Shown: one piece after another, positions 9,155 through 17,338 of the stretch
Numbering within the stretch: the stretch's first letter is position 1
Layout of the letters: every line of letters begins with the position of its first letter
Assembly: GCF_042680125.1 (NCBI RefSeq)
Contig: NZ_JBHTNY010000029.1
DNA from: Robinsoniella peoriensis
GTDB lineage: Bacteria > Bacillota > Clostridia > Lachnospirales > Lachnospiraceae
Reading direction: 5' to 3' (one strand)
DNA length: 64,000 nt
The notes under the pieces: generated by a model
Seen by the model: the letters and a program-made list of their open reading frames with translations, nothing else
What the model was told of the DNA's origin: nothing
Databases searched by the model: none
Program-made: the position numbers and the translations under genes

Positions 9155-9609
9155 AACAATTCCTCCTCATTTAACACTACTACTAATTTTGATATCAATT
9201 CTTTTAAATATTCAAAGCATTCCCCATACTCCACCAGATTTCCACCTACCGGATTGGGAATGTCCCCTTTAGAGCCTGCATATTCAGTCAATAGATGTAC
9301 ATTATAAGCATTTTCATGTTCTTCAAAGATTTTATTCTTTTCCCATTCATCCATAGTCAGAATCAATGTCCGCTTGTCAAAATCCTCCTGGACCAGCGGC
9401 GTCGCCGTATGATCTTTCATTGACAGCCCGTTGCTCACAAGCACTGCCTCCGCTTTCTGATTCACCGGCTCAGGAAATAGCACGATCAGTCCCTTGGATT
9501 CGATCAGTAGATCTTCCAGCAAAAATTTACTCTTCATAATTGCTTCTGCCATAGGACTTCGACATGTGTCGCTATTACTTACAAATATAAGCTTATCATA
9601 ATGCTTCAT
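9148..9609 (-). CDS. Low-molecular-weight protein tyrosine phosphatase homologue, probably inactive
   Basis: A 153-residue protein with the LMW-PTP fold signature, but the P-loop reads VSNSDTCRSPMAEAI. The family motif is V-C-x-G-N-x-C-R-S, so the nucleophilic first Cys is Ser here while the Arg is kept. The usual general-acid Asp of the DP loop also appears as Asn (DIPNPVGGN). The surrounding fold is well preserved and the frame is intact, so this looks like a maintained pseudoenzyme rather than decay. In many Firmicutes a YwlE-type phosphatase sits between tsaC and rpiB, exactly as here. Confidence 0.82.
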   Translation of the reverse strand: MKHYDKLIFVSNSDTCRSPMAEAIMKSKFLLEDLLIESKGLIVLFPEPVNQKAEAVLVSNGLSMKDHTATPLVQEDFDKRTLILTMDEWEKNKIFEEHENAYNVHLLTEYAGSKGDIPNPVGGNLVEYGECFEYLKELISKLVVVLNEEELLC

Positions 9610-9623
9610 ATCGTTTTTGCTCC

Positions 9624-10670
9624 TTATACTTTGATGATCTGATGTCCTGCTGCTTTCATCAGACGGTTCATGATCGCCTGTCCCATCTTTGGTGTCTCAA
9701 AGGCCTCTGAGAAAATCTGCGTCACCTCAAGTTCATCAAATTCCCGCAAAATCCCGTACAGATTCTGTGCAATAGAAAGTTCATCACTTCTGGTTCCAAT
9801 AGATTTTACCATACCGCCTGTATAAGCCCCGGCTGTTTCATCGGATGCGATAACCCCCGGGCTTCCCCCACACTGTATTTCCTGCTGAATCAACTCATTG
9901 ATTTTAGAAATGACATTCTGTTCCTCACCTTCCAGAATAACCAGATTAGCCTTAGGTGCATAATGCTTATACTTCATCCCCGGTGCCTTTGGATGAATAG
10001 AAGCATCATCTTTTAATAAAGCCCGGTCTACCTTTACCGGTCCGATTACTTCTTCCAGCATCTCCCGATTGATATATCCCGGTCTTAATATCATAGGTGT
10101 TTCTTCACTCAAATCCACAATTGTAGACTCTAATCCGATCCCCACACTGCCGCCATCAATAATCATATCAATCTTCCCTGAAAGGTCTTCTTTTACATGG
10201 CCTGCCTTCGTAGGACTTGGCCTTCCTGAAGTATTCGCACTGGGTGCCGCTATATAGCCGCCGCCTGCCCTGATCAGAGCGCATGCCAATTCATGACGGG
10301 GCATACGCACCGCCACTGTATCTAACCCTCCGGTTGTCCCATAAGGAACTTTGTCATTTTTTTTGAAGATCATAGTAAGCGGTCCCGGCCAGAATGCTTT
10401 TGCCAACGCCACTGCCTTTTCAGGAACCTCTGCTGCTATGCCATACAGATCTGCCATTTCTGCAATATGTACAATCAACGGATTATCGGAAGGACGTCCT
10501 TTGGCTTCATAAATCTTGGCTGCCGCCCTTTCATCCAAAGCATTTGCCCCCAGTCCGTAAACCGTTTCTGTTGGAAATGCTACCAGTCCGCCGTTCTTTA
10601 AAATTTCCCCGGCTTTCCTGATGCCCTCGTCATTCAATTGCTGATCCATCACTTCTATGATTGTATCCAT
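9624..10670 (-). CDS. L-threonylcarbamoyladenylate synthase (Sua5 type)
   Basis: A 348-residue Sua5/YwlC enzyme that makes threonylcarbamoyl-AMP for the t6A tRNA modification. The YrdC domain spans residues ~10-200, with VAFPTETVYGLG, KGRPSDNPLIVH and SANTSGRPSPT motifs. A C-terminal Sua5 domain (~220-348) follows, which separates it from short TsaC. It is the first gene of the operon behind a good promoter at 10736-10764; AAGAGG precedes the start. Confidence 0.93.
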   Translation of the reverse strand: MDTIIEVMDQQLNDEGIRKAGEILKNGGLVAFPTETVYGLGANALDERAAAKIYEAKGRPSDNPLIVHIAEMADLYGIAAEVPEKAVALAKAFWPGPLTMIFKKNDKVPYGTTGGLDTVAVRMPRHELACALIRAGGGYIAAPSANTSGRPSPTKAGHVKEDLSGKIDMIIDGGSVGIGLESTIVDLSEETPMILRPGYINREMLEEVIGPVKVDRALLKDDASIHPKAPGMKYKHYAPKANLVILEGEEQNVISKINELIQQEIQCGGSPGVIASDETAGAYTGGMVKSIGTRSDELSIAQNLYGILREFDELEVTQIFSEAFETPKMGQAIMNRLMKAAGHQIIKV

Positions 10671-10735
10671 AATCTGCCTCTTGAATCTGAAGTTGTTCAG
10701 ATTTCTTCTTAAATTTAAAAATAACTATCGTCCAT

Positions 10736-10764
10736 ATTATACCATCAGTCACTTAAAAGGGCAA
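10736..10764 (-). promoter_or_regulatory. Sigma-A promoter of the tsaC-phosphatase-rpiB-upp-deaminase operon
   Basis: The minus strand reads TTGCCC, 17 bases, TATAAT, about 65 bases before the Sua5-type start codon. Confidence 0.75.
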
Positions 10765-10817
10765 TCGTAAATGTGCCCGGGGCATTTTGAAATATTAGCC
10801 AAACATATTAAAAAATG

Positions 10818-10862
10818 AAAAAACTCCCGCTTTATCGGCCCTTTGACCATAAAGCAGAAGCT
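10818..10862 (-). terminator. Terminator of the type III CRISPR-type operon
   Basis: On the minus strand CTTCTGCTTTAT pairs with ATAAAGCGGGAG (12 pairs, two G-U) around a 13-base loop, followed by six T. It lies about 80 bases after the DUF4062 gene, the last gene of the operon. Confidence 0.8.
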
Positions 10863-10939
10863 CAAAAAAAGTCCAAAACTGTGCCTGATAACTCAAGATA
10901 TAATCAAGCCACTATTATGCGCAACAGTAGTAAAAATTA

Positions 10940-11830
10940 CTATTTACCTAATAATCCCATTGGGAAATAGTCACTATTAAGTTTTTGAATTATTTCTATC
11001 CTATAAGATTTATTGGCAGCAATAACCCCGAGATGCATCGCCACACTGCCAGGACCTGCATAAAATAAATATACATACTCCATGCCACTTAACTCACGCA
11101 TTTTATCTTGCAGATTTTGTTTTATTGGTTCAATGTCCTCTTCTGTAATTTTACCTTTATCTTTACATCCTGCCTCTTCAAATAGATCCCACAGAAATAC
11201 ATTTCCACACTCTTTGATACCACCTCTAAATCTCTCATCCACCTCCGCCTCTTTTCTCATATTTTCTGCACTTAACCTCGGCAGCGCATTTACAAATACA
11301 TATGCCTTTTTACTAGAGCTATTTGTTTTCGTAACACTTTTTTCAAACCGATGCCATCCCGGTCTATCCAGAGTTTTTATACATTTGCTTACTGCAGTGG
11401 TGACGTTATATTCCAAATCCTTTTCATCTGACCAAAATGCCACCTGTTTTTCTTTCTTTGCAGCTTTAATAAAAGAAAACAGTTTCTCTGCATTTTCTAT
11501 CTCCTCATCCGGCGGATTTGACTCATCCTTTACCGAATCATGGATAAAAGCAAAAATCGGAAGCCCAATCTCTTTGGCATAATGATACTCTTTCTCTGTA
11601 AAACTACATTCACCGTCCACACTTCCGTAATTTTTACGAATAATCAAAACATAATAGTCCGAATTTCGCATTGTTCTTGTAATTACCTCCCATGAGGATT
11701 CCGGTGCTGCCAAAAAAAATTCCATGCCCGCGGGAATAAAATCCGCCTTTAATAGTGCAAGAAATAATTTATTTCTCTCTTCTTTTAGATCCTCATAGGT
11801 AGAACTAATAAACACCTGATATTTTTTCAT
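10940..11830 (-). CDS. DUF4062 protein with SAVED-like C-terminus; candidate cyclic-nucleotide-activated effector
   Basis: A 296-residue, apparently soluble protein. Residues 1-~110 form a DUF4062 domain, recognised by the opening KKYQVFISSTYEDLKEERN, the GMEFFLAAPES segment and DYYVLIIRKNYGS; this family has a TIR/nucleoside-deoxyribosyltransferase-like fold. After a linker, residues ~170-296 run through AYVFVNALPRL to YLFYAGPGSVAMHLGVIAAN, resembling the end of SAVED sensor domains that bind cyclic oligonucleotides. It is the last gene of a cas10/RAMP operon whose Cas10 keeps GGDD, so a cyclic-oligoadenylate-triggered toxic effector is the favoured role. DUF4062 is confident; the SAVED match is moderate and needs a profile search. 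Start follows AAGGAG. Confidence 0.7.
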   Translation of the reverse strand: MKKYQVFISSTYEDLKEERNKLFLALLKADFIPAGMEFFLAAPESSWEVITRTMRNSDYYVLIIRKNYGSVDGECSFTEKEYHYAKEIGLPIFAFIHDSVKDESNPPDEEIENAEKLFSFIKAAKKEKQVAFWSDEKDLEYNVTTAVSKCIKTLDRPGWHRFEKSVTKTNSSSKKAYVFVNALPRLSAENMRKEAEVDERFRGGIKECGNVFLWDLFEEAGCKDKGKITEEDIEPIKQNLQDKMRELSGMEYVYLFYAGPGSVAMHLGVIAANKSYRIEIIQKLNSDYFPMGLLGK

Positions 11831-11839
11831 ACGGACTCC

Positions 11840-12430
11840 TTATATTTTTCTATTAAGCAATTTTTCGGTCATCTCTATGATTTCTTTTTTTCTCATATAT
11901 GATTTTTTATTTTTCGCCACGTATTCAGCACACTCAATATCCCCTTTTCGTAATGCGAAAAATATTGATAATATTGTTTCCTTCCCCGAATCCCATTTAC
12001 TACCTTTCGTTTTTGAAATATTCTCTTTTTTCTGATATTTATGTATATTTTCTGCTGTTTTAGGCCCAGTCAGCTCTGCCTTGTGTATTCTCCTGCATAG
12101 CTCTGTATACCCAATTAAATCACTATTGGTATAAGACTGAAATACAGTATCTGGTAAGACCTTTCTTTTTACACAATATAAACCCAAGATAATATCCTGC
12201 AGTTCACAAAGCTTAACATTCATATAATTTCTTTTACTACCATCATTATTTAATGATAAAATATACTCAAAAATTTCACGCTCTTTCTTAAGATTATCAG
12301 ACTTCTCGGTTTCGCCATCTACACTTTTTATTAAATTTCGCAAAACACCAAATACGCTATCCTTTATTTTATATAATTCCGGATTTTCAAAACAACATAC
12401 AGCATGTGTCATCATATCTTTTCTATCCAT
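11840..12430 (-). CDS. Unknown helical protein in the cas operon
   Basis: Not recognised. This 196-residue soluble, Lys/Glu-rich, mainly helical protein has four scattered cysteines in its N-terminal two thirds and a basic linker around residues 130-150. The reading frame stays open 30 codons further upstream through the 103-base repeat at 12438-12540, but the start at MDRKDMM is preferred because GGGAG lies five bases before it and the upstream codons belong to the repeat. It ends 10 bases before the DUF4062 gene, whose ribosome site lies in that gap, so the two probably work together as the accessory or effector part of the cluster. Confidence 0.6.
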   Translation of the reverse strand: MDRKDMMTHAVCCFENPELYKIKDSVFGVLRNLIKSVDGETEKSDNLKKEREIFEYILSLNNDGSKRNYMNVKLCELQDIILGLYCVKRKVLPDTVFQSYTNSDLIGYTELCRRIHKAELTGPKTAENIHKYQKKENISKTKGSKWDSGKETILSIFFALRKGDIECAEYVAKNKKSYMRKKEIIEMTEKLLNRKI

Positions 12431-12437
12431 ATTAACT

Positions 12438-12540
12438 CCCATTGCATATTGCAGGCAAACCTGCAATACTGCCACAATTAAACAGGTTGAAAGAATCACA
12501 TCGTGGCATCCTTTCTGCATCGTAATTTTCTTTCAACCTT
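12438..12540 (-). repeat. 103-bp structured repeat, copy B (inside the cas operon)
   Basis: Second copy of the element at 7130-7232, seven mismatches in 103. Two of the seven are a compensatory pair in the 8-bp stem (ATTGCAGG/CCTGCAAT here, ATTACAGG/CCTGTAAT there), and three fall in its 4-base loop. Both longer complementary arm pairs are unchanged. It separates the RAMP genes from the accessory/effector pair and ends with ATGGGAG, which also supplies a Shine-Dalgarno-like sequence for the next gene. Confidence 0.8.
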
Positions 12541-12564
12541 GCCCTCAATTCAAATGACTTAACC

Positions 12565-13680
12565 TTAATATGTCAAATGATTATTAACTTTTTTCCATTG
12601 TGACTTTCCGTCTGTCGACGTCCAAATTTCTTCTATTGCTTTTACTGCTTCTTTTACACATCCATCAGCATTTTTATAATATCTGCCTGCTAAGTCCTGT
12701 AAAGATGCCAAATCATGATACTTATATATTGTCTTATATCTGGGTTCTGGTTCTATCGTCCTTATCTGGAGTGAAACACTTCCAAAATACGCTGGTTTTG
12801 CATATCCCATTTTATGATAAATAGGCGTATCCCATCCCAGTCCCAAAGAAAATGCCAGTATCGACAATTCATGTTCTGTTAGACCTTCATAATTTATATA
12901 TCCTCTTAGCTCAGTCCCCGGCCTTAAACATTCATATGTACACCCTTCCTTATCATTTCCTGGAACAATGCCCTCTGCATGTTTATAAAACTTACGACCA
13001 TAGAACTTTGGCTCCATATAATCCTCTTTTTTCTGCTGGTTTTTTTTCTTAAAAAACTCTTCTTTATCCATATTTGCGATTTCAATTCTATGTATATCTT
13101 TAAAATCACCGTAGTATAGACGTTCATTACCACACTTATCATTAGGATAATTCCGAAAAGGACTCTGTAATTCTGGAATCACTAAATGCTGTGTTTGAAT
13201 CTTTTCCTCTGCCCGAAAAGACGTAAATGTAAGTTTCCCTTTTTTCCCAAACATTCCAAATACAGAACAAGCCGGACAGGCATCTTTACTGTTGGTGCAT
13301 TTACAGCTTTTTTGCGGAAATGCATTCTGAAATTCCTTTTGAGAAGGCCTTATTAATATACAGCTGTTGCTGACTGCCTCAAACACGGAACGAATCATTC
13401 CCTTAAAACTTGTCCCAGGATAGGCAGCTCTTCCATTTTCTCTTGTCAGTGCATGGACCAAAACATCCTTCTCTTTCAATAAATCCCCTTGACCAAAATG
13501 CAATGGGGTAATTGCTTTTATTGTTATTTCCAGCCTGCCGCCACATTCCTGCAAACACTCCCGATGAGAATATCCCTTATTTGTATCTTTAGGGCTCCCT
13601 TTATTTGTACCTTCAGGCTCCTTAACTGTAAATGGCACAAATACATATGGTTTATCTTTATAAAAAGTCTGTCCTGCCAT
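12565..13680 (-). CDS. RAMP-superfamily protein resembling the TIGR03986 CRISPR-associated family
   Basis: A 371-residue Cas7-like RAMP. The body starts near residue 48 with EITIKAITPLHFGQGD, then the AYPGTSFKGMIRSVFEA loop that replaces the usual PGSSLKG. A cysteine-rich zinc-ribbon-like insert, CKCTNSKDACPACSVFG, follows near residues 127-142. Asp72 in EKDVLVHAL lines up with the target-cleaving Asp of Csm3-like subunits. The ~40 residues before the RAMP core are Lys/Gly/Thr-rich. It is the fourth RAMP-bearing gene of the operon and has GGGAGG before the start. The precise family name is from memory of motifs, not a profile hit. Confidence 0.78.
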   Translation of the reverse strand: MAGQTFYKDKPYVFVPFTVKEPEGTNKGSPKDTNKGYSHRECLQECGGRLEITIKAITPLHFGQGDLLKEKDVLVHALTRENGRAAYPGTSFKGMIRSVFEAVSNSCILIRPSQKEFQNAFPQKSCKCTNSKDACPACSVFGMFGKKGKLTFTSFRAEEKIQTQHLVIPELQSPFRNYPNDKCGNERLYYGDFKDIHRIEIANMDKEEFFKKKNQQKKEDYMEPKFYGRKFYKHAEGIVPGNDKEGCTYECLRPGTELRGYINYEGLTEHELSILAFSLGLGWDTPIYHKMGYAKPAYFGSVSLQIRTIEPEPRYKTIYKYHDLASLQDLAGRYYKNADGCVKEAVKAIEEIWTSTDGKSQWKKVNNHLTY

Positions 13681-13706
13681 TGTCGTTCCCTCCCTTTATG
13701 CAATAA

Positions 13707-14564
13707 TTAGTCACCCATAGCCGTTACCAAATCATCGTTGGAATTAATATTAACAGCCTTGAGAATTTCGTCCATCCCTATAAGTCTAAGTTCTTTACAT
13801 AATACTTTATCTGTATAAACAACTATATTTCCTTTGTCTTCTTTACTATATCCATGCAATTTGCTATCCTCAGCATTCGTAAAAAGCCTATAAAACAATG
13901 CTATTTCTTGGGAATCCGCTAAACGCAGATGGCCATTTCCGCGGCTTCCCCCCATACCGATTGTAACCTTTCCTTCATCAATGTCCTGAATAATCCAGAG
14001 TATGAGGTAAAGTTGATATAATTCAAAATTTTGCAGCCGTATTTCAAAATCAAAGCTTCCACTCTCCACTACTTCAATATCATATAATGCTGTGCCTTTC
14101 ACTGCCCCGGTAATCCTGTCAATTCCAATACCATGGCGAATCCCTAAGACAAGTTCTGTATCTTTTGATGGATAAGCATCTGTAAACGTGATCCGGCTTC
14201 CTAATGACAGATTTCCAAATAATTTACATGCCAGACAGCTTTTTCTATATCTGCCGCTTCCATCTAATTTCCTCTTATCCTTTTCTAATTTTTTATTACA
14301 ACTTTTGTCATCATTTGCAAATATATTACAGACAGAGTTTTCTTTCAACGCTTGCGCAATCTGCTCATAACGACTGCGGAATACCCCTTTTATACTGCTT
14401 CCGGGTAAGTAAACCGTTTTATTACCATTATGGGTACAGCGTACAAAACTCATATCCGGCAAAGTAGGATCTATTTTACTCCCTGCCGGGTCATTTATCA
14501 GCAGTGGTCCATCTACCGATAATCGAAAGGAAATGACCGCTTCATTCACTAGTTTTTTGAACAT
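13707..14564 (-). CDS. Cas7/Csx7-like RAMP protein (type III backbone subunit)
   Basis: A 285-residue RAMP. It shows the YLPGSSIKGVFRSRYEQ loop near residue 53, the ribbon CNIFANDDKSC..CLACKLFGN, the segment HGIGIDRITGAVKGTALYD, and the glycine-rich GMGGSRGNGHL motif near residue 210. All are typical of Csm3/Csx7 backbone subunits that bind crRNA. Asp37 aligns with the Asp that cleaves target RNA in Csm3. It overlaps the preceding RAMP gene by 16 bases with AAGGAGGTG inside it, so translation is coupled. Confidence 0.85.
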   Translation of the reverse strand: MFKKLVNEAVISFRLSVDGPLLINDPAGSKIDPTLPDMSFVRCTHNGNKTVYLPGSSIKGVFRSRYEQIAQALKENSVCNIFANDDKSCNKKLEKDKRKLDGSGRYRKSCLACKLFGNLSLGSRITFTDAYPSKDTELVLGIRHGIGIDRITGAVKGTALYDIEVVESGSFDFEIRLQNFELYQLYLILWIIQDIDEGKVTIGMGGSRGNGHLRLADSQEIALFYRLFTNAEDSKLHGYSKEDKGNIVVYTDKVLCKELRLIGMDEILKAVNINSNDDLVTAMGD

Positions 14565-15379
14565 CCTGTCACCTCCTTAGGAGCATCTGCATAAGAACTT
14601 TGTAATAACATTTGTAATGTTTCTGAATATTGGTCTATATCTTTAATTGTTTCTGTCTTTTCTTTTGGGAATTGCCCTGGTTCGCGTCTTATTACTTTTA
14701 GTTTAATATTCTGAAGGTAAATCTTTCCCAAACCACTTCTGATACTGCCGCCAATCATTATATTTCCTGCACCAAAATATTCCATTAATTTACCAAAAAT
14801 ATTTGTTTCCTCTTCTGTTAAATTCTCAGCAACAATAGTCAAGCCAAAAACCGTCCCCGAAGGTATCGTTTCAACATCAAACAGTGCATTATTCACTGCT
14901 GTATGGGTATCCCTGTCTATGGCATTTCCTTTCCGAACTTCTGTCTTAATCTGATCGCTGGTTTTAATTCGTGCATCTGCTATCTTAACCTTACCTGCCA
15001 AAACTTTGGAACCAAACAAGCGGCAGGCAATACAAGATTTTGCAGAGATATCCTGGGCGGCATAGTAGTCTAAATCCTTATATCCCCAATCCTTAAGTTT
15101 CTGTCTATGTTCTTTTCTCTTGCTGCCCTCACTAAATGACTCAGCACACCTCTCGCCCATATAACATTCTTTATCGTTCCATTGTAAACTTTCCAGAAAA
15201 CTTCTTAATACCCCTTTCGTGGAAGATCCGGGAATATATGGCTGTCCAAATATATCTTTCAATAATGGTGACTTAACAGAAGACGGCCGGAAAGATTCTT
15301 GTCCAGCTCCTATATGTATGGATGTCATTGTTACTAATTCTGATTCCATCTCAATTCTATTGTAAAATTTATGAAACAT
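14549..15379 (-). CDS. Cas7/Csx7-like RAMP protein, catalytic Asp position is Lys
   Basis: A 276-residue RAMP beginning with an IHIGAGQ strand, then PYIPGSSTKGVLRSFLES near residue 47, the ribbon CYMGERC..CIACRLFGSK, the GNAIDRDTHTAVNNALFD segment and the glycine-rich GGSIRSGLGKI motif near residue 205. The position equivalent to the Csm3 cleavage Asp reads VKSPLLKD (Lys36), so this subunit probably does not cut target RNA. It is a close relative of the next gene, suggesting backbone duplication. GGGAGG precedes the start. Confidence 0.85.
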   Translation of the reverse strand: MFHKFYNRIEMESELVTMTSIHIGAGQESFRPSSVKSPLLKDIFGQPYIPGSSTKGVLRSFLESLQWNDKECYMGERCAESFSEGSKRKEHRQKLKDWGYKDLDYYAAQDISAKSCIACRLFGSKVLAGKVKIADARIKTSDQIKTEVRKGNAIDRDTHTAVNNALFDVETIPSGTVFGLTIVAENLTEEETNIFGKLMEYFGAGNIMIGGSIRSGLGKIYLQNIKLKVIRREPGQFPKEKTETIKDIDQYSETLQMLLQSSYADAPKEVTGCSKN

Positions 15380-15381
15380 AA

Positions 15382-15816
15382 CTATTTTACCTCCCGGTAC
15401 TTAGATTCATACAATACATTTGCCTGCCACATTAAATATCCCGTATATTTCCGTACAAGTTCCAAATGTACGTCTGACTCTTTTAAATCTATCTTTTTAT
15501 CACTTGCCTCATCTACAATTTTCGGAACCATCTCCATCAAACTGTCTATTTCTTTATTAAGTGGTTCTGCAAGCTCTTTCCATAAACCATTACCTTTTGC
15601 TTTTTTATATAAAATATATAATTTAAATTCTTCCACACAACTGGCATCCTTTGCAGCCTCCATAATATCATTAAACTGCTTTTTTCCACCATTATTATTT
15701 CCCTTCACCTTACCAATACAGGTTTTCAACTTTTCAAATCCCGTTACTTTGTTAATAATTTCTGAACTATGTACATTCAACTGTCTGCTGCATATCTCCA
15801 TTTCCTTAAAATTCAT
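15382..15816 (-). CDS. Small helical protein, candidate Cas11-like small subunit
   Basis: A 144-residue protein that I do not recognise by family. It is predicted all-helical, Lys/Glu-rich, without membrane segments, and lies between the Csx10-like gene and two Cas7-like genes. In type III complexes this position and size usually belong to the small subunit (Csm2/Cmr5/Cas11), or Csx19 in type III-D. The function is therefore inferred from context, length and composition only. GGGGGA lies 7 bases before the start and the Csx10-like stop is 16 bases upstream. Confidence 0.6.
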   Translation of the reverse strand: MNFKEMEICSRQLNVHSSEIINKVTGFEKLKTCIGKVKGNNNGGKKQFNDIMEAAKDASCVEEFKLYILYKKAKGNGLWKELAEPLNKEIDSLMEMVPKIVDEASDKKIDLKESDVHLELVRKYTGYLMWQANVLYESKYREVK

Positions 15817-15832
15817 ATATAGTTCCCCCTAT

Positions 15833-17338
15833 CTATTTCATGATACAATCATTATTTTTGCCTAATGCAAAATTACTATGAAATTCATCTGCTACTGTTA
15901 TTTGACCATATCCATTCTGAGAATATAATTTCGGTTTCTCTTTACTGCAAATCCCATTTTGCTGCAGATGCCAGAGTGCCTCCAAAAAATCATCAGTGAG
16001 TTCCGGTATACATAACACAAAGACCGCACCCGCACGAATCATATGAACCGCATCTTTAAGATACTTTTCTTGCTGTGAAGTATCAAATCCTCTCCAACTA
16101 TCATGTTGTGCCATCACCGTGTGTAGTTTTGCTCCGGATTTGACGCAATTTGTAAATAATGATTCGTATGCACTGATATACTCTTTATTTTCTTTCCTTC
16201 CGGATAACTGCCGCGGCACCTCAACAATTGCATCTGTCTGCGTCGTAATTGGAACATACAGCAGCTGTTCTCCATCCTTCTCCATATGATGAATCACATT
16301 ATTAAAGTTTTCGATATGTTTCCTTATTTTATCAATGATGTCTGTCTTATCCGGTACATTCAGCGGTTCTATTGTCACTGCTGCCCTTCCATAACCGGAG
16401 GTCTGGAATCCACCGATATGAATTTGTGAACCTAACAATTCTCTAATTTCATTAACTTCAATATTTCCTGTAATTTCACCTGTAAAATATAGCTCTTCTG
16501 TTTTCTTACCTGCTATATTATTTTCAATGTGAGTTGTTTCAACATAAGGGGTTAAAAGGTTTAAACTGTATAACATTCCATCTTGTGAGTTTCTCCGATA
16601 GCGATTAATGGCATTTCTAGTCACTGTCATAGTCTGTGGTGATATCTGGCTTACCGTATGATCAATTATATTATAACTGCCACTTGCACGCTCCAGTCGT
16701 TCGCCACAAACAGGGCAGCTGTAATTTCCATCTGGTACCTTACACAGCCTATAGGCTAAAGTATCATACAGCTTATACTTACATTCTTCGCGATCACTAT
16801 ATTTACACTGTACCGCCGACAAAGGAACCGGATGCCCCCCCATTGGCTGAAATGCCCGAATACGAATATTTGTGAATTCTTTACGTAAATGATAAAATGC
16901 AGTACCTTCTTCTGAGGGGTTCGGCTCTGTCACAAAGTTGATCCTTCCTTTTGGATCCTTTATGCCACATCGCCGCACGATCTCCTGGGCCATACATGCT
17001 CTTACAACACTTCCCGGAATGACTTTCTGTGTATCTTTAAAATTGGATTGGGAGCTATGTTTTCCAATTAGCAGAGGCGATTTGATTGTTAGCTTCACCT
17101 TAACAGCCTGGGAACTCTTTAACGTATTTTCAACTACAGAATTCTCATTTTTTACCTGGTCAACGGAAATTTTCTCTACCCATCCCAAGCCTCTGCTTGT
17201 ATTTCCGCCAGCAAATCGTATGAATTCTATGGCTTTAATTAAAAGTTCCACTTGCTCTTCATAATTTTCTTTCGACAAATATCCGCTTATTTTACCGGAT
17301 AATTCAAGTTTATCAACCGCATTGACAGCTTCAACCAT
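15833..17338 (-). CDS. Csx10-like RAMP protein, downstream part of a frameshifted gene
   Basis: A 501-codon frame that starts mid-domain. Its first residues, MVEAVNAVDKLELSGKISGY, are the expected continuation of the GTAKD segment at the end of the upstream frame, and GGNTSRGLGWVE near residue 45 closes that first RAMP domain. A second RAMP unit follows: VKLTIKSPLLIGKH, a VIPGSVVRACMAQ loop, a CPVCGERL ribbon, NAINRYRRNSQDGMLYS and GGFQTSGYGRAAV. The C-terminal ~130 residues are of unknown type. Two fused RAMP units fit Csx10 (type III-D Cas5-like). No Shine-Dalgarno precedes the ATG at 17338, so independent translation is unlikely. Confidence 0.75.
   Translation of the reverse strand: MVEAVNAVDKLELSGKISGYLSKENYEEQVELLIKAIEFIRFAGGNTSRGLGWVEKISVDQVKNENSVVENTLKSSQAVKVKLTIKSPLLIGKHSSQSNFKDTQKVIPGSVVRACMAQEIVRRCGIKDPKGRINFVTEPNPSEEGTAFYHLRKEFTNIRIRAFQPMGGHPVPLSAVQCKYSDREECKYKLYDTLAYRLCKVPDGNYSCPVCGERLERASGSYNIIDHTVSQISPQTMTVTRNAINRYRRNSQDGMLYSLNLLTPYVETTHIENNIAGKKTEELYFTGEITGNIEVNEIRELLGSQIHIGGFQTSGYGRAAVTIEPLNVPDKTDIIDKIRKHIENFNNVIHHMEKDGEQLLYVPITTQTDAIVEVPRQLSGRKENKEYISAYESLFTNCVKSGAKLHTVMAQHDSWRGFDTSQQEKYLKDAVHMIRAGAVFVLCIPELTDDFLEALWHLQQNGICSKEKPKLYSQNGYGQITVADEFHSNFALGKNNDCIMK

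Noticed and set aside
11082..11582. 166-codon plus-strand frame opposite the DUF4062 gene
   Set aside because: Antisense to a gene with a good start and recognisable domain; no supporting signals.
7130..12540. The two 103-bp repeats as CRISPR repeats
   Set aside because: Only two copies, 5.3 kb apart, with genes and no spacers between them. No regularly spaced short repeats were seen anywhere in the window.
15371..15865. 164-codon plus-strand frame opposite the small-subunit candidate
   Set aside because: The minus-strand gene has a proper ribosome site and fits the operon; the plus-strand frame is hydrophobic shadow sequence.
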